A DNA stretch of 64,000 nt from Bacteroidales bacterium (GTDB lineage Bacteria; Bacteroidota; Bacteroidia; Bacteroidales; 4484-276). The first letter of the stretch is position 1, and every line of letters starts with the position of its first letter. Shown one piece after another: positions 37,538 to 46,010 of this stretch. The stretch is from the NCBI GenBank assembly GCA_014860585.1, contig JACZJL010000098.1, positions 36,559 to 100,558 on the forward strand, given 5' to 3'. Under the pieces are notes generated by a model. It saw nothing but the letters and a program-made list of their open reading frames with translations, did no database searches and was not told the DNA's origin. The position numbers and the translations under genes are program-made.

Positions 37538-37625
37538 CCTCTGCGGTTCTTTGCGCCTACTTTGCGTATCTCTGCGTTAAAAAAGGTTTAACCGCGGAGT
37601 TTTTACTCAGAACGCCGAAAGTTAA
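37538..37625. repeat. Dispersed palindromic repeat, copy B
   Basis: CCTCTGCGGTTCTTTGCGCC matches copy A, then CTCTGCGTTAAAAAAGG and a weaker complementary half (TTTAACCGCGGAG). Same strand as copy A, 411 bp downstream. Confidence 0.85.
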
Positions 37626-37724
37626 ATCTTTTGCCACATCCATTGAAATGGAATTTATGGCTAATCATCAGCATGTTAGGCAATGTTAACCAGGAATTCT
37701 CGCAAGCTTAAAATTAAATTAATC

Positions 37725-37753
37725 CTTGATTAGAAATATATGTCGTATGTTTG
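37725..37753 (+). promoter_or_regulatory. Promoter of the arsenic operon (TTG, 17 nt, TATGTTTG)
   Basis: CTTG at 37725-37728 and TATGTTTG at 37746-37753 are separated by 17 nt, fitting the phylum's -33/-7 pattern. It lies 19 nt before ATG 37773 and overlaps the upstream open frame from 37740, which favours the later arsR start. Confidence 0.6.
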
Positions 37754-37772
37754 CGTCATAATTTTTACCAGC

Positions 37773-38117
37773 ATGACCTATTCCAAAGCAAACAGATTTG
37801 ATGATGAACTTCAGCAACTGGCGAAATATGCCAGTGTGCTTTCCCATCCTGCCCGCCTGGCGATTTTGAAATTTCTAGCCAGTTGCGAAACCTGTATTTC
37901 GGGGGATATTTCCCAGGAGATCCCTCTCAGCCGAACCACGGTAACCCAGCATCTTACCGAACTGAAGAAAGTCGGACTGATAAGGGGAGAAATTGATGGG
38001 GTAAAAGTGAATTACTGCATTGACAGGGAAGCTGTTAAACAGATGATTGAAGGATTTACTGCTTTTTTCGGAGAGATTTCACAAACAAAACAACTGAATT
38101 GTATCAACACCAAATAA
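37773..38117 (+). CDS. arsR: ArsR-family arsenic-responsive repressor
   Basis: About 114 residues from ATG 37773 (the frame is open from 37740, but the promoter overlaps that part). A winged helix-turn-helix (LSHPARLAILKFL, then LSRTTVTQHLTELKKVGLI) identifies the family. Cysteines in ASCETCISGD, just ahead of the recognition helices, correspond to the arsenite-binding site in the DNA-binding region of classical ArsR. It should repress this operon until arsenite binds. arsC follows after 12 nt. Confidence 0.92.
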   Translation: MTYSKANRFDDELQQLAKYASVLSHPARLAILKFLASCETCISGDISQEIPLSRTTVTQHLTELKKVGLIRGEIDGVKVNYCIDREAVKQMIEGFTAFFGEISQTKQLNCINTK

Positions 38118-38129
38118 AATCACAACCCA

Positions 38130-38555
38130 ATGAAAATACTCATATTATGTACCGGTAACTCCTGCCGCAGCCAGATGGCTGAAGGCTTTTTTAAATCTTT
38201 CGATCCGCGTCTCGAAGTTTACTCCGCCGGAACTGTACCTGCCGGCCAAGTCAATCCTTACGCTGTGAAAGTAATGAATGAGATAGGAATTGACATTTCA
38301 ACCCAAACATCGGATCACGTTGACAAATACATTGATCAGCCCTTTGACTATGTAATTACCGTTTGCGATGATGCCAACGAAAAATGCCCTGTGTTCGTCG
38401 GGCAGGTTAAACACAGGCTGCACATCGGTTTTGATGACCCGGCCGACGCCACCGGCACGGATGAGGAGATTTTACCGGTTTATCGCAGAGTGAGGGATGA
38501 AATCGGGGAAACGTTCGAAAAGTTTTTTAAAGAAGAAATTTTAAATCAACTCTAA
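38130..38555 (+). CDS. arsC: Arsenate reductase (thioredoxin-coupled, LMW-phosphatase fold)
   Basis: A 141-residue enzyme reducing arsenate to arsenite. The P-loop CTGNSCRS gives the nucleophile Cys7 and Arg13. Cys79 and Cys86 in VCDDANEKCP form the redox relay equivalent to Cys82/Cys89 of the Staphylococcus enzyme, so thioredoxin is the likely reductant. The last base is shared with the arsM start (TAATG). Confidence 0.94.
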   Translation: MKILILCTGNSCRSQMAEGFFKSFDPRLEVYSAGTVPAGQVNPYAVKVMNEIGIDISTQTSDHVDKYIDQPFDYVITVCDDANEKCPVFVGQVKHRLHIGFDDPADATGTDEEILPVYRRVRDEIGETFEKFFKEEILNQL

Positions 38556-39376
38556 TGGAAAATATTAAAGAAATCGTAAAAGAAAAATACGGCCGGATTG
38601 CAGCAATGTCGGACGACTCAGGAAGCGGGGGCTGCTGTGGCGGTTCATCATGTTGCGGATCAGCGATGGATTACACCGTTTTCAGCGAAAGCTATGAAAC
38701 ACAGGAAGGCTATCACGCCGATGCCAACCTGGGATTGGGATGTGGCATTCCGACTGAATTTGCCGGTTTGAAAGCGGGGGATCATGTGCTTGACCTGGGC
38801 AGCGGCGCCGGAAATGATTGCTTTGTTGCCCGTGCAATAGTTGGAGCAGGCGGCAGAGTTACAGGGCTTGATTTCTCAGAAGAAATGATCACAAAAGCCT
38901 TGAAAAACGTTGCAAAACTTGGCTTTGAAAATGTGGTTTTTGTCCAGGGGGATATTGAGGAAATGCCTTTCACCAATAGCCGGTTTGATGTCATTTTATC
39001 CAACTGCGTACTCAACCTGGTTCCGGATAAATCAACGGCTTTCGCTGAAATGATGCGGGTACTTAGGCCAGGCGGGCATTTTTGTGTATCAGATGTTGTA
39101 ACCAAAGGTGAGTTGCCCCAAAGCGTGAAAAATGATGCCGAAATGTATGCAGGGTGTGTGGCCGGAGCCTTGAATATGGACGACTATCTGCAGATCATCA
39201 GGGATGCCGGATTTGAAAATACCCAAATTCATAAGCAAAAGAAAATTGAAATCCCTGATGAAATCCTGAAGAACTATCTTTCGGAAGGCGAAACGCTGGC
39301 TGAGATGAAAGATAACACCGGGTTATTTTCAATTACGGTTAGTGCGCACAAATTGAAGGAATCAACCCAAAATTGA
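38555..39376 (+). CDS. arsM: Arsenite S-adenosylmethionine methyltransferase
   Basis: A 273-residue methyltransferase. The SAM loop is VLDLGSGAGNDCF (78-90). Three cysteines known to bind trivalent arsenic in ArsM are present: Cys63 in LGCGIPT, Cys151 in SNCVLN and Cys201 in AGCVAG. The N-terminus has two extra Cys pairs (CCGGSSCCG, residues 27-35), often seen in prokaryotic ArsM. It makes methylated arsenicals, giving a second route besides efflux. It shares a base with arsC and overlaps or abuts acr3. Confidence 0.95.
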   Translation: MENIKEIVKEKYGRIAAMSDDSGSGGCCGGSSCCGSAMDYTVFSESYETQEGYHADANLGLGCGIPTEFAGLKAGDHVLDLGSGAGNDCFVARAIVGAGGRVTGLDFSEEMITKALKNVAKLGFENVVFVQGDIEEMPFTNSRFDVILSNCVLNLVPDKSTAFAEMMRVLRPGGHFCVSDVVTKGELPQSVKNDAEMYAGCVAGALNMDDYLQIIRDAGFENTQIHKQKKIEIPDEILKNYLSEGETLAEMKDNTGLFSITVSAHKLKESTQN

Positions 39377-39381
39377 TCGAA

Positions 39382-40413
39382 ATGACAGCTACTAAAAAAT
39401 CCATCGGCTTTTTTGAAAAATATCTTACATTATGGGTTGCCCTTTGCATTGGTGGGGGAATATTGATTGGCAGTCTTGCCGGCGATAGCATCAAAGTGAT
39501 CAGTAATCTGGAAATCTCGAAAGTGAATATTCCGGTAGCTATCCTGATCTGGCTGATGATCTATCCGATGATGCTTCAGATTGATTTTACCAGCATTAAG
39601 CAAGTCGGCAAAAAGCCGCTTGGCGTCATTTGGACGGTGATTATTAACTGGCTGATCAAGCCGTTTACGATGGCCTTTTTTGCCTGGCTGTTTTTCTCAA
39701 AACTGTATCAGGCCTACATTGATCCTTCGTTGGCTGGGGAATACATTGCCGGCGCCATTCTGCTTGGTGCCGCGCCCTGCACTGCAATGGTATTTGTGTG
39801 GTCGTACCTATCTGACGGCGACCCCAATTACACGCTGGTACAGGTTTCGGTGAATGACCTGATCATTCTGGTTGCTTTTATCCCAATCGTAGGATTGTTG
39901 CTTGGGATAACCAATGTAGTGATCCCTTATGGTACACTGGTGGCCAGCGTGGTGATCTTTGTTGTAGTGCCTTTGGTGGCGGGGGTAATTACCCAGCGCA
40001 TTTTACTAAAATCGAAAGGAGAGCAGTGGTTTAAGCAGGAATTTCTTCCTAAACTGAAGCCCGTAAGTATTTTGGCGCTGCTGATCACGTTGGTTTTGTT
40101 GTTTGCTTTCCAGGGGCAAAACATTCTCAACAATCCGTTTATCATCTTGCTTATTGCCATTCCTTTGGTCATTCAAACCTATTTTATATTTTTCCTTGCC
40201 TGGTTTGGCGGCAGATGGATGAAGCTGAAGTATAGTATCTGTGCTCCGGCAGCCATGATTGGCGCAAGCAACTTTTTTGAGTTGGCTGTGGCCGTTGCCA
40301 TCGCATTGTTCGGGCTTCAATCGCCGGCAGCGCTGGTTACTGTGGTGGGCGTGCTGGTAGAAGTGCCTGTGATGCTTTCGCTGGTGGCACTTGCCAACAA
40401 GTGGAAATATTAG
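39382..40413 (+). CDS. acr3: ACR3 family arsenite efflux transporter
   Basis: About 343 residues from ATG 39382 (TTG 39373 is possible and overlaps arsM). Ten transmembrane helices and the ACR3 signature GAAPCTAMVFVWSYL, with the essential Cys in helix 4, identify the arsenite/proton antiporter. LVQVSVNDLIILV and ASNFFELAVAVAI are also conserved. Its stop overlaps the stop of the convergent TPR gene by 4 nt. Confidence 0.95.
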   Translation: MTATKKSIGFFEKYLTLWVALCIGGGILIGSLAGDSIKVISNLEISKVNIPVAILIWLMIYPMMLQIDFTSIKQVGKKPLGVIWTVIINWLIKPFTMAFFAWLFFSKLYQAYIDPSLAGEYIAGAILLGAAPCTAMVFVWSYLSDGDPNYTLVQVSVNDLIILVAFIPIVGLLLGITNVVIPYGTLVASVVIFVVVPLVAGVITQRILLKSKGEQWFKQEFLPKLKPVSILALLITLVLLFAFQGQNILNNPFIILLIAIPLVIQTYFIFFLAWFGGRWMKLKYSICAPAAMIGASNFFELAVAVAIALFGLQSPAALVTVVGVLVEVPVMLSLVALANKWKY

Positions 40414-41033
40414 TTCGAAAGGTTCAGCCCTTCGAGGGCCGATGCATCGTTTGGTCGAATGAGCAATGCTTTGTGAAATAGGGCATGCGCCTCCTTTTTC
40501 TTTCCCTGGCGCAGATGAACCCAGGCAAACATGTGAATGGCGTCGTAGTCGAACGGGTACATATTGGCAATGCGTTCAAAATATTTGAAAGCGGTGGCGT
40601 AATCCTCGCGGTAGTAATAGATCAGCCCCATTCTGTAGTTGGTCAGGGAATGGTTGGGGTCAATTTTCAGGATTTCATTGTATCGGGTCACCACATGATC
40701 CCAGTTGCCCATAGCCGATGCCGGCAATGCAAAACCCAGCCTGGCTTCGATGCTCATTGGCATCAACTGGATGGATTTGTTGTAATAAGCTGCGGACTCA
40801 GTAAATGAGCCGTTGAGGTACGAAAGCCAGCCCAATCGGATGTTAATCGGATAGGACATTTCGTCGTACCCGCTTTTCAACACATCAATGGCTTTGCTGT
40901 AACTCCCCTCCGTCTCCAGTTTGTAGCTGGTTGCAAACGCATCCTGGAGTTTCTTTTCATTTTGAGCAGATGATGACCATGAAATGGTGATCATCATAAA
41001 AAGTACGATGATTGCTGTTTTTAAAATTTCCAT
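40410..41033 (-). CDS. Exported TPR-repeat protein, last gene of the PqqD/ATP-grasp unit
   Basis: A 207-residue protein with a signal peptide (cut after WSSSAQ, about residue 23). Four to five tetratricopeptide repeats follow, such as YSKAIDVLKSGYDEMSYP, WDHVVTRYNEILKIDPNH and YATAFKYFERIANMYPFD. No enzymatic motif. The start overlaps the upstream barrel gene by 13 nt, so it is translationally coupled and probably works with it at the periplasmic face of the outer membrane. Confidence 0.82.
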   Translation of the reverse strand: MEILKTAIIVLFMMITISWSSSAQNEKKLQDAFATSYKLETEGSYSKAIDVLKSGYDEMSYPINIRLGWLSYLNGSFTESAAYYNKSIQLMPMSIEARLGFALPASAMGNWDHVVTRYNEILKIDPNHSLTNYRMGLIYYYREDYATAFKYFERIANMYPFDYDAIHMFAWVHLRQGKKKEAHALFHKALLIRPNDASALEGLNLSN

Positions 41034-42376
41034 TTTATTCCTCCCATAATATGATGATTATCATAACTGTATGTTTGAAACCTGTAAGACTCATAATCCA
41101 TAAATCCGAGGTAACTGTCTTCGTTTTGAATGAAACTGTAATCCAATTGCAAAATTACTTTTTCGCTAATGAAAATGATTGCTGACGCGGTTGACCTTGA
41201 AACAATATTTCCGACCGAATTAAAAACCACCAGGCTGGTTTCGTCGTGCGCATTCTTCAAATGGCCGAAATGTGTGCTGCCCTGCAACCAGAGACGGGAA
41301 TGAACTTTGCCGCCGATGGTTTGCTTGAAATGGAAATTCGTTTCCTCATTTTCCATGAATACCGAAAAAGTGGAAAAAGCATACAAATTAAGGTTTCCTG
41401 CCGGATAAACCCCTGCAATGAAAGAGCTTTGCCATTGATTCTCCCGGTTCAGGTCCGACCGGCTGATAGCAGCGCCAAGGCTCCAGCGCGGCAATTCCCT
41501 GAAAATCTTCAACCCAACAATATAATCCGTGTAGGTAATTTCTTCATCGGCAAAATTATAGGCATTCAAATCGTTGTCGTAAGAAACAATTACCGGGCGA
41601 TCGTTCACATTGATCAGGTCAACTGCAGGAACCAGGTTCCATCCTTTGGCAAGACGAACGGGAAATCTTCCGACAACATGATGTTGATTAAGAGTGTATT
41701 TATTTTCGAGTGTATCAACTCCATCCATGACAACTCTCTGGTGCTTGCTCACCTGCATGTTGGTGTAACCGGCATACCAGCGCAGGTAGTTCGCCGGCGA
41801 GAAGTTCAAACCCGCATGGATGTATGAGATATTCCCGGTTCCGATCACTTCGCCATAAATATTTGCTTCGCCGTCAATATCCAGCTTGTCAAGTGCTTCT
41901 TCGTTTCCCGAAAAGGCATGGCCATAAAACAAAGAAGCACTGTTAACCACTTTTCCGGCAACTACCGTTGGATATTCTTTTGAAAGCCATGCCGCTTCAA
42001 CCTCCATCCCACCCCACTCCAGGCATTTTTGCAGGTAATCAAGAGCAACAGCATCCCCTTTATTGAATTCGAGCGTTTTTTCAAAATGAACCGCAGCAAT
42101 CCGGTAATTTTCGAGGTTGAAAAATGCAATCCCGATTCTCATCCGCAAATAGTAGTAATCCAGCCCCTGATCCAGGGCTTCATTGCCTGCTTTGGTCAGC
42201 GCTTTCCATTCTGAGTTCAGGTAAAGGTTGTAAGTCAGGCTGTCTGCATACTGAAACCCGCTTTTTTCCTGGCCAAAGGTTTTTGCCGGAGAGCACATCA
42301 ACATCACGCCAGTCCAGATGGTGTAAAACAGCAATCGCAGAATAAATAACTTATATCTTGATTTATTGATGGCCAT
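41021..42376 (-). CDS. TPR plus outer-membrane beta-barrel protein
   Basis: A 451-residue protein. A signal peptide (about 1-36) and a short TPR-like region (YYYLRMRIGIAFFNLENYRI, AAVHFEKTLEFNKGD) are followed by about 300 residues of alternating beta strands ending in HHIMGGIKWKF, a terminal aromatic typical of outer-membrane barrels. The layout resembles YaiO-type barrels. It could be an outer-membrane exit or attachment site for the product of this unit. Its ATG overlaps the upstream stop by one base. Confidence 0.75.
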   Translation of the reverse strand: MAINKSRYKLFILRLLFYTIWTGVMLMCSPAKTFGQEKSGFQYADSLTYNLYLNSEWKALTKAGNEALDQGLDYYYLRMRIGIAFFNLENYRIAAVHFEKTLEFNKGDAVALDYLQKCLEWGGMEVEAAWLSKEYPTVVAGKVVNSASLFYGHAFSGNEEALDKLDIDGEANIYGEVIGTGNISYIHAGLNFSPANYLRWYAGYTNMQVSKHQRVVMDGVDTLENKYTLNQHHVVGRFPVRLAKGWNLVPAVDLINVNDRPVIVSYDNDLNAYNFADEEITYTDYIVGLKIFRELPRWSLGAAISRSDLNRENQWQSSFIAGVYPAGNLNLYAFSTFSVFMENEETNFHFKQTIGGKVHSRLWLQGSTHFGHLKNAHDETSLVVFNSVGNIVSRSTASAIIFISEKVILQLDYSFIQNEDSYLGFMDYESYRFQTYSYDNHHIMGGIKWKF

Positions 42377-44589
42377 TACGATTTAATTTCATTTGCACTG
42401 ATGGATACATTTTTCCCTTTCGCTGTGAAACGCTCAATCCGGCCATTGCCAATAACCATAGAGAAATCAATCCTTTCCAACTGCTTTTTCATCGCTTTCA
42501 GGCTCGTGGATGAGGAAATGCTGATGCTCGACGAAACGAAGTTATCTTCCAGCTTCAAATATTTCAACTCAAAATCTGCCTGCATAAAGATGCGGAATGG
42601 TGCAATAAAATCCTGAAGGAACAGCATCACCCCGTTTTTGAATGCATTCAGCGGGTAGACATCTTTCACTTCGAGATTTTTGTAAAAACCCAGCACGATT
42701 TTATAGGCGCCCAGGTAGAAATAATAGAGGAAACAGTCCTTCCTTCCCTCGAAATGGGTAAAGTAGAACAGGTTTCCTTCGTTGTAAAAATAGGCTTTTG
42801 ATCCGGTTTCCCTGCATTCAAGGTATGTGTAGTTGTACATATCAGCCTTCACGTCCCAATTGACCAGTTTTATTTTGCCCCCATTTTCGCTCATTTCAAA
42901 AGTAATGGCCTGCCCGGGAATAAAAGCAAATGCTTTGGCGAGGGAGTCATTTTTCACTACATTGGTCACTACCTGATTTTTTGCCGGTCGCTCGTAGGTT
43001 TTTAGCTCATACCCGTTTTTGGTTTTCAAGAGATAATTGGCTATCGGAAAATCAATGGTTTTTGCACCGATAAAGGGGTCGGACTGGATTTGAAAATGAA
43101 GGTGAGGCGCAGGCGAACGGCCTGAATTTCCACTGTAAGCAATTACTTCGCCCCGCTTTACATAGGCCCCTTTAAAGGTCTTGATGCTGCCCGGTTTCAG
43201 GTGGCTCACCTTTGAATAGATAGTTTCGGTATGTTTGATCACAATGGTATTCCCCCAATTGTTCCCAAGGTTCATTTCACCAACAGTATTATCCGGAACG
43301 CCATCACGGATTTCCTGCACCAGCCCATCGGCGGGCGCCAGCACAGGTTTTCCGTAACAGTAATAATCATTAACCGTTGAACCATAATCCGAATACACTT
43401 TTCCATCTTCACCTGTAATTTCAAAATCCCACGCATGGCGCCACTCCTCCTTGTGTGTATGTTCGCCGTTATGCCCCTGGGTCACTGTCCATTCGTCGAG
43501 GAAGGGGAGAATGATGTGAATGATCGCTTTGGTATCGAACCTCGATTTGTAGTTGTGCTGAGAATAAAGATTCCGCTCAGGTGAAAAACGCTGAACAATC
43601 ACCAGTTCAGGTTTGAAGAATTGACGCTCCCTTAATTTTAAGGCATACAAAAACACCAGCACCACCACATTGAAACCCAGCGAATAAATGGGCAATTCAA
43701 TCAAATCGAAAAAAACACCTGAAGAGCTTATGATGATAGCGGTAATTGGAGTGAGTAATATCACCCACAAAAAAGCCCATCGCGAGGGCACGATGTAAAA
43801 ACCGCCAAGGCCGATGGCCGTAAAAATGAAATTGAAACCGATGTAACTGTAACTTAAATCGGTAAGATCAGCGCCCAGTGCCATATAAAAAAACCAGGCA
43901 GCAAAAAAACCTGTGAGCGACAAAAGGAATGCAATCCTCGAATAAATCAGCAAACCGATGGCTATAAGCATTCCGGCCAGCAGGTTATACTGAAAAAAAA
44001 TGGCGGCCAGCGACTTGAAATAAACAAGAATTGCGCTGTGTACCGGCAGATCGTTGACCCAGTAATAGAGGTTGACCATTTGCATTCCGCCATACCTGTA
44101 AATCTCCGTCAGTATAAACAGGCCACGGTCACTTGAAGTAAGAACAGTGAATTCCTTCGAAGCAAGACTCACCATCCAGATGCCGAATAGAAACGGCAAA
44201 CTCATGTATGGCAGACCGTATTTCCAGAAAATACCCTGGAACCAGATGGTAAGGAAAAAGGTAAACAACGAGGCAAAAATGACCACAAGGAAGAATTCGA
44301 TGCCCGGCTGGTAAAACAACCCCATTCCCAGTCCGACCATCAGGCTGTTGAAGCCATAGTATCCCTGGGATACGTGGTTTTTGTTAAACCCGATCAGGAT
44401 GGCAGCCAGGTTGGCTGTGGTTACTGCAATCAGCCCGCTGAATCCTGCATTCCAATCGAAAAAAGAAACAAGGATAAGGATAAACGCAAAGATTTTTTGC
44501 TTGGAAAAAAAAACCTGCGAGTAGCTCAGAAATATCCCTTCAAGGAAAAACAAAACCGTTGCTTCTTCGATTTTTTTGTTCATCGGCAC
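42376..44589 (-). CDS. Fusion of urea-transporter-like membrane domain and M23 metallopeptidase
   Basis: A 737-residue fusion. Residues about 15-320 hold ten or so membrane helices with GYYGFNSLMVGLGMGLF and GLPYMSLPFLFGIW, close to the urea transporter signature LPxxTxPF (Ser for Thr). Residues about 340-560 are an M23 (LytM-type) domain: HAWDFEIT, NNWGNTIVIKH, KRGEVIAYSGNSGRSPAPHLHFQI, split as KRGEVIAYSGNSGRS and PAPHLHFQI, with zinc ligands His and Asp in HAWD and His in HLH. About 170 further residues of beta type follow. The peptidase would face the periplasm. Substrates are unknown. Confidence 0.85.
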   Translation of the reverse strand: MPMNKKIEEATVLFFLEGIFLSYSQVFFSKQKIFAFILILVSFFDWNAGFSGLIAVTTANLAAILIGFNKNHVSQGYYGFNSLMVGLGMGLFYQPGIEFFLVVIFASLFTFFLTIWFQGIFWKYGLPYMSLPFLFGIWMVSLASKEFTVLTSSDRGLFILTEIYRYGGMQMVNLYYWVNDLPVHSAILVYFKSLAAIFFQYNLLAGMLIAIGLLIYSRIAFLLSLTGFFAAWFFYMALGADLTDLSYSYIGFNFIFTAIGLGGFYIVPSRWAFLWVILLTPITAIIISSSGVFFDLIELPIYSLGFNVVVLVFLYALKLRERQFFKPELVIVQRFSPERNLYSQHNYKSRFDTKAIIHIILPFLDEWTVTQGHNGEHTHKEEWRHAWDFEITGEDGKVYSDYGSTVNDYYCYGKPVLAPADGLVQEIRDGVPDNTVGEMNLGNNWGNTIVIKHTETIYSKVSHLKPGSIKTFKGAYVKRGEVIAYSGNSGRSPAPHLHFQIQSDPFIGAKTIDFPIANYLLKTKNGYELKTYERPAKNQVVTNVVKNDSLAKAFAFIPGQAITFEMSENGGKIKLVNWDVKADMYNYTYLECRETGSKAYFYNEGNLFYFTHFEGRKDCFLYYFYLGAYKIVLGFYKNLEVKDVYPLNAFKNGVMLFLQDFIAPFRIFMQADFELKYLKLEDNFVSSSISISSSTSLKAMKKQLERIDFSMVIGNGRIERFTAKGKNVSISANEIKS

Positions 44590-44619
44590 GAAAGTAAAAC
44601 AATCTTGAAATCCCGCGGA

Positions 44620-45978
44620 TTATAGCTCAAACTTTTTCAGATGCTCCGGTGTGTTTTCGATCTGGTCAAACACATCCATTGTTTCTTTGTGCCTGATGAT
44701 ATGCACTTTCCCTTCCAGGTCAATCAGCACAATATTGGGACGAAGGTTAATAAACTGCATCCACTGGGTCATGTTATAGGCGCCAACGTAATGGATCACA
44801 AAATGGTCGCCTTTGTTGAGCAGCGGCAGCACGGCATTTTCGCGGATTACGTCAATGTTCATGCACAGCGGGCCATACATGGTGGTTTCCTCGGTATATT
44901 GCGAAAACTCCTGGGCCGGTGTGATTTTGTGATCGTACCAGAAGGAGGTAAACAACAAATTAATCCCTATATCCACTATGGTTGTGCGTTTGCCGGTTGA
45001 GGATCGCTTGTTGGAAATAACAGTTCCCAGCAGGAAGCCAGCTTCATCAATCAATGCCCGGCCGGTTTCAAGAATCAGTAAAGGCAGATCATCAGGCGGA
45101 TACTCAGCATTGAGGAGTGCTGAAGAAATTTCTTCGGCATAATCATCAAATGATGGGCTGGTGTCCATACCCGGGAGATAAGCACCTTTCAACGTATTTC
45201 TGGATGAAAACCCACCACCCAGGTCAATATATTTCACATGATGATCATACTTACGTTTAAGCCCGAGGGCAAGGTCGGTCAGCTTGAGTGCTGCGACTCC
45301 ATAAGCTTTTGTGCTCATAATAAATGTTCCGATGTGGCAGTGCAATCCCACCAGGTCCATTTTCCCGGAAGCCATGATTTTATTGAGCGCATCCCATGCC
45401 TGGCCATTTTCATAATTGAATCCGAAACGATCCCAGATCGGATAAATACCGGTGTCCATGTTCACCCGAATAGCCACGCGGGGCCTTTTATTTAGCTTGG
45501 TTGTCAGCTCGATGATCGTATAAAGTTCATCGAGGTGATCAATGTGAATGAGGGAGTCGTTGACGATGGCTTTTGTAAGGTCGCTGACTGTTTTATCGGG
45601 ACCGTTAAAAATGATTTTCCGCGGATCAACACCGTTTTTAACCGCTTTGTCGTATTCAAAACCTGAAACGACTTCAGCCCATGCGCCCTCCTGGTGGTAA
45701 ATATTGCATACAGCGTCCAGGTAATTGGTCTTGAACGACCAGGCAAACTGCACTTTAGGATACCGCATTGTAAAAGCCTTTTTTGCTTTCTGAAAGGTAC
45801 TCCGGATCGCTTTTTCCGAAAGCACAAACAGCGGGGAGCCATACTCTTCAATCAACGATTTCACTGAAACTCCGTCAATATTTGTTTTTGGTGTCCGGTC
45901 AACACGAGCCCCAAATTTGTTGGGCATGTCAGTTTCCAATCGCTTGATTACCGGTCGTTCATATCTTAATTTTTCCAT
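44620..45978 (-). CDS. PLP-dependent decarboxylase of the diaminopimelate/ornithine (fold III) family
   Basis: A 452-residue alanine-racemase-fold enzyme. The PLP lysine is Lys83 in AWSFKTNYLDAV; LVGLHCHIGTFI supplies a PLP-stacking His; KYIDLGGGFSSR is the phosphate loop; ILETGRALIDEAG follows. The catalytic Cys motif, CES(G/S)D in diaminopimelate decarboxylase, reads GPLCMNIDVI, so Cys and Asp are kept but Glu-Ser is Met-Asn, suggesting another substrate. It carries a 30-residue N-terminal extension. It lies between the ATP-grasp and transporter/M23 genes with gaps near 30 nt. The amine made is unknown. Confidence 0.88.
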   Translation of the reverse strand: MEKLRYERPVIKRLETDMPNKFGARVDRTPKTNIDGVSVKSLIEEYGSPLFVLSEKAIRSTFQKAKKAFTMRYPKVQFAWSFKTNYLDAVCNIYHQEGAWAEVVSGFEYDKAVKNGVDPRKIIFNGPDKTVSDLTKAIVNDSLIHIDHLDELYTIIELTTKLNKRPRVAIRVNMDTGIYPIWDRFGFNYENGQAWDALNKIMASGKMDLVGLHCHIGTFIMSTKAYGVAALKLTDLALGLKRKYDHHVKYIDLGGGFSSRNTLKGAYLPGMDTSPSFDDYAEEISSALLNAEYPPDDLPLLILETGRALIDEAGFLLGTVISNKRSSTGKRTTIVDIGINLLFTSFWYDHKITPAQEFSQYTEETTMYGPLCMNIDVIRENAVLPLLNKGDHFVIHYVGAYNMTQWMQFINLRPNIVLIDLEGKVHIIRHKETMDVFDQIENTPEHLKKFEL

Positions 45979-46010
45979 TTTATTTACTGCTTAATGACTG
46001 ATGATTAAAA

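Noticed and set aside
37021..37772. A mobile element with its own gene between upp and arsR
   Set aside because: No transposase or other frame is present, only short dispersed repeats and decayed palindromes.
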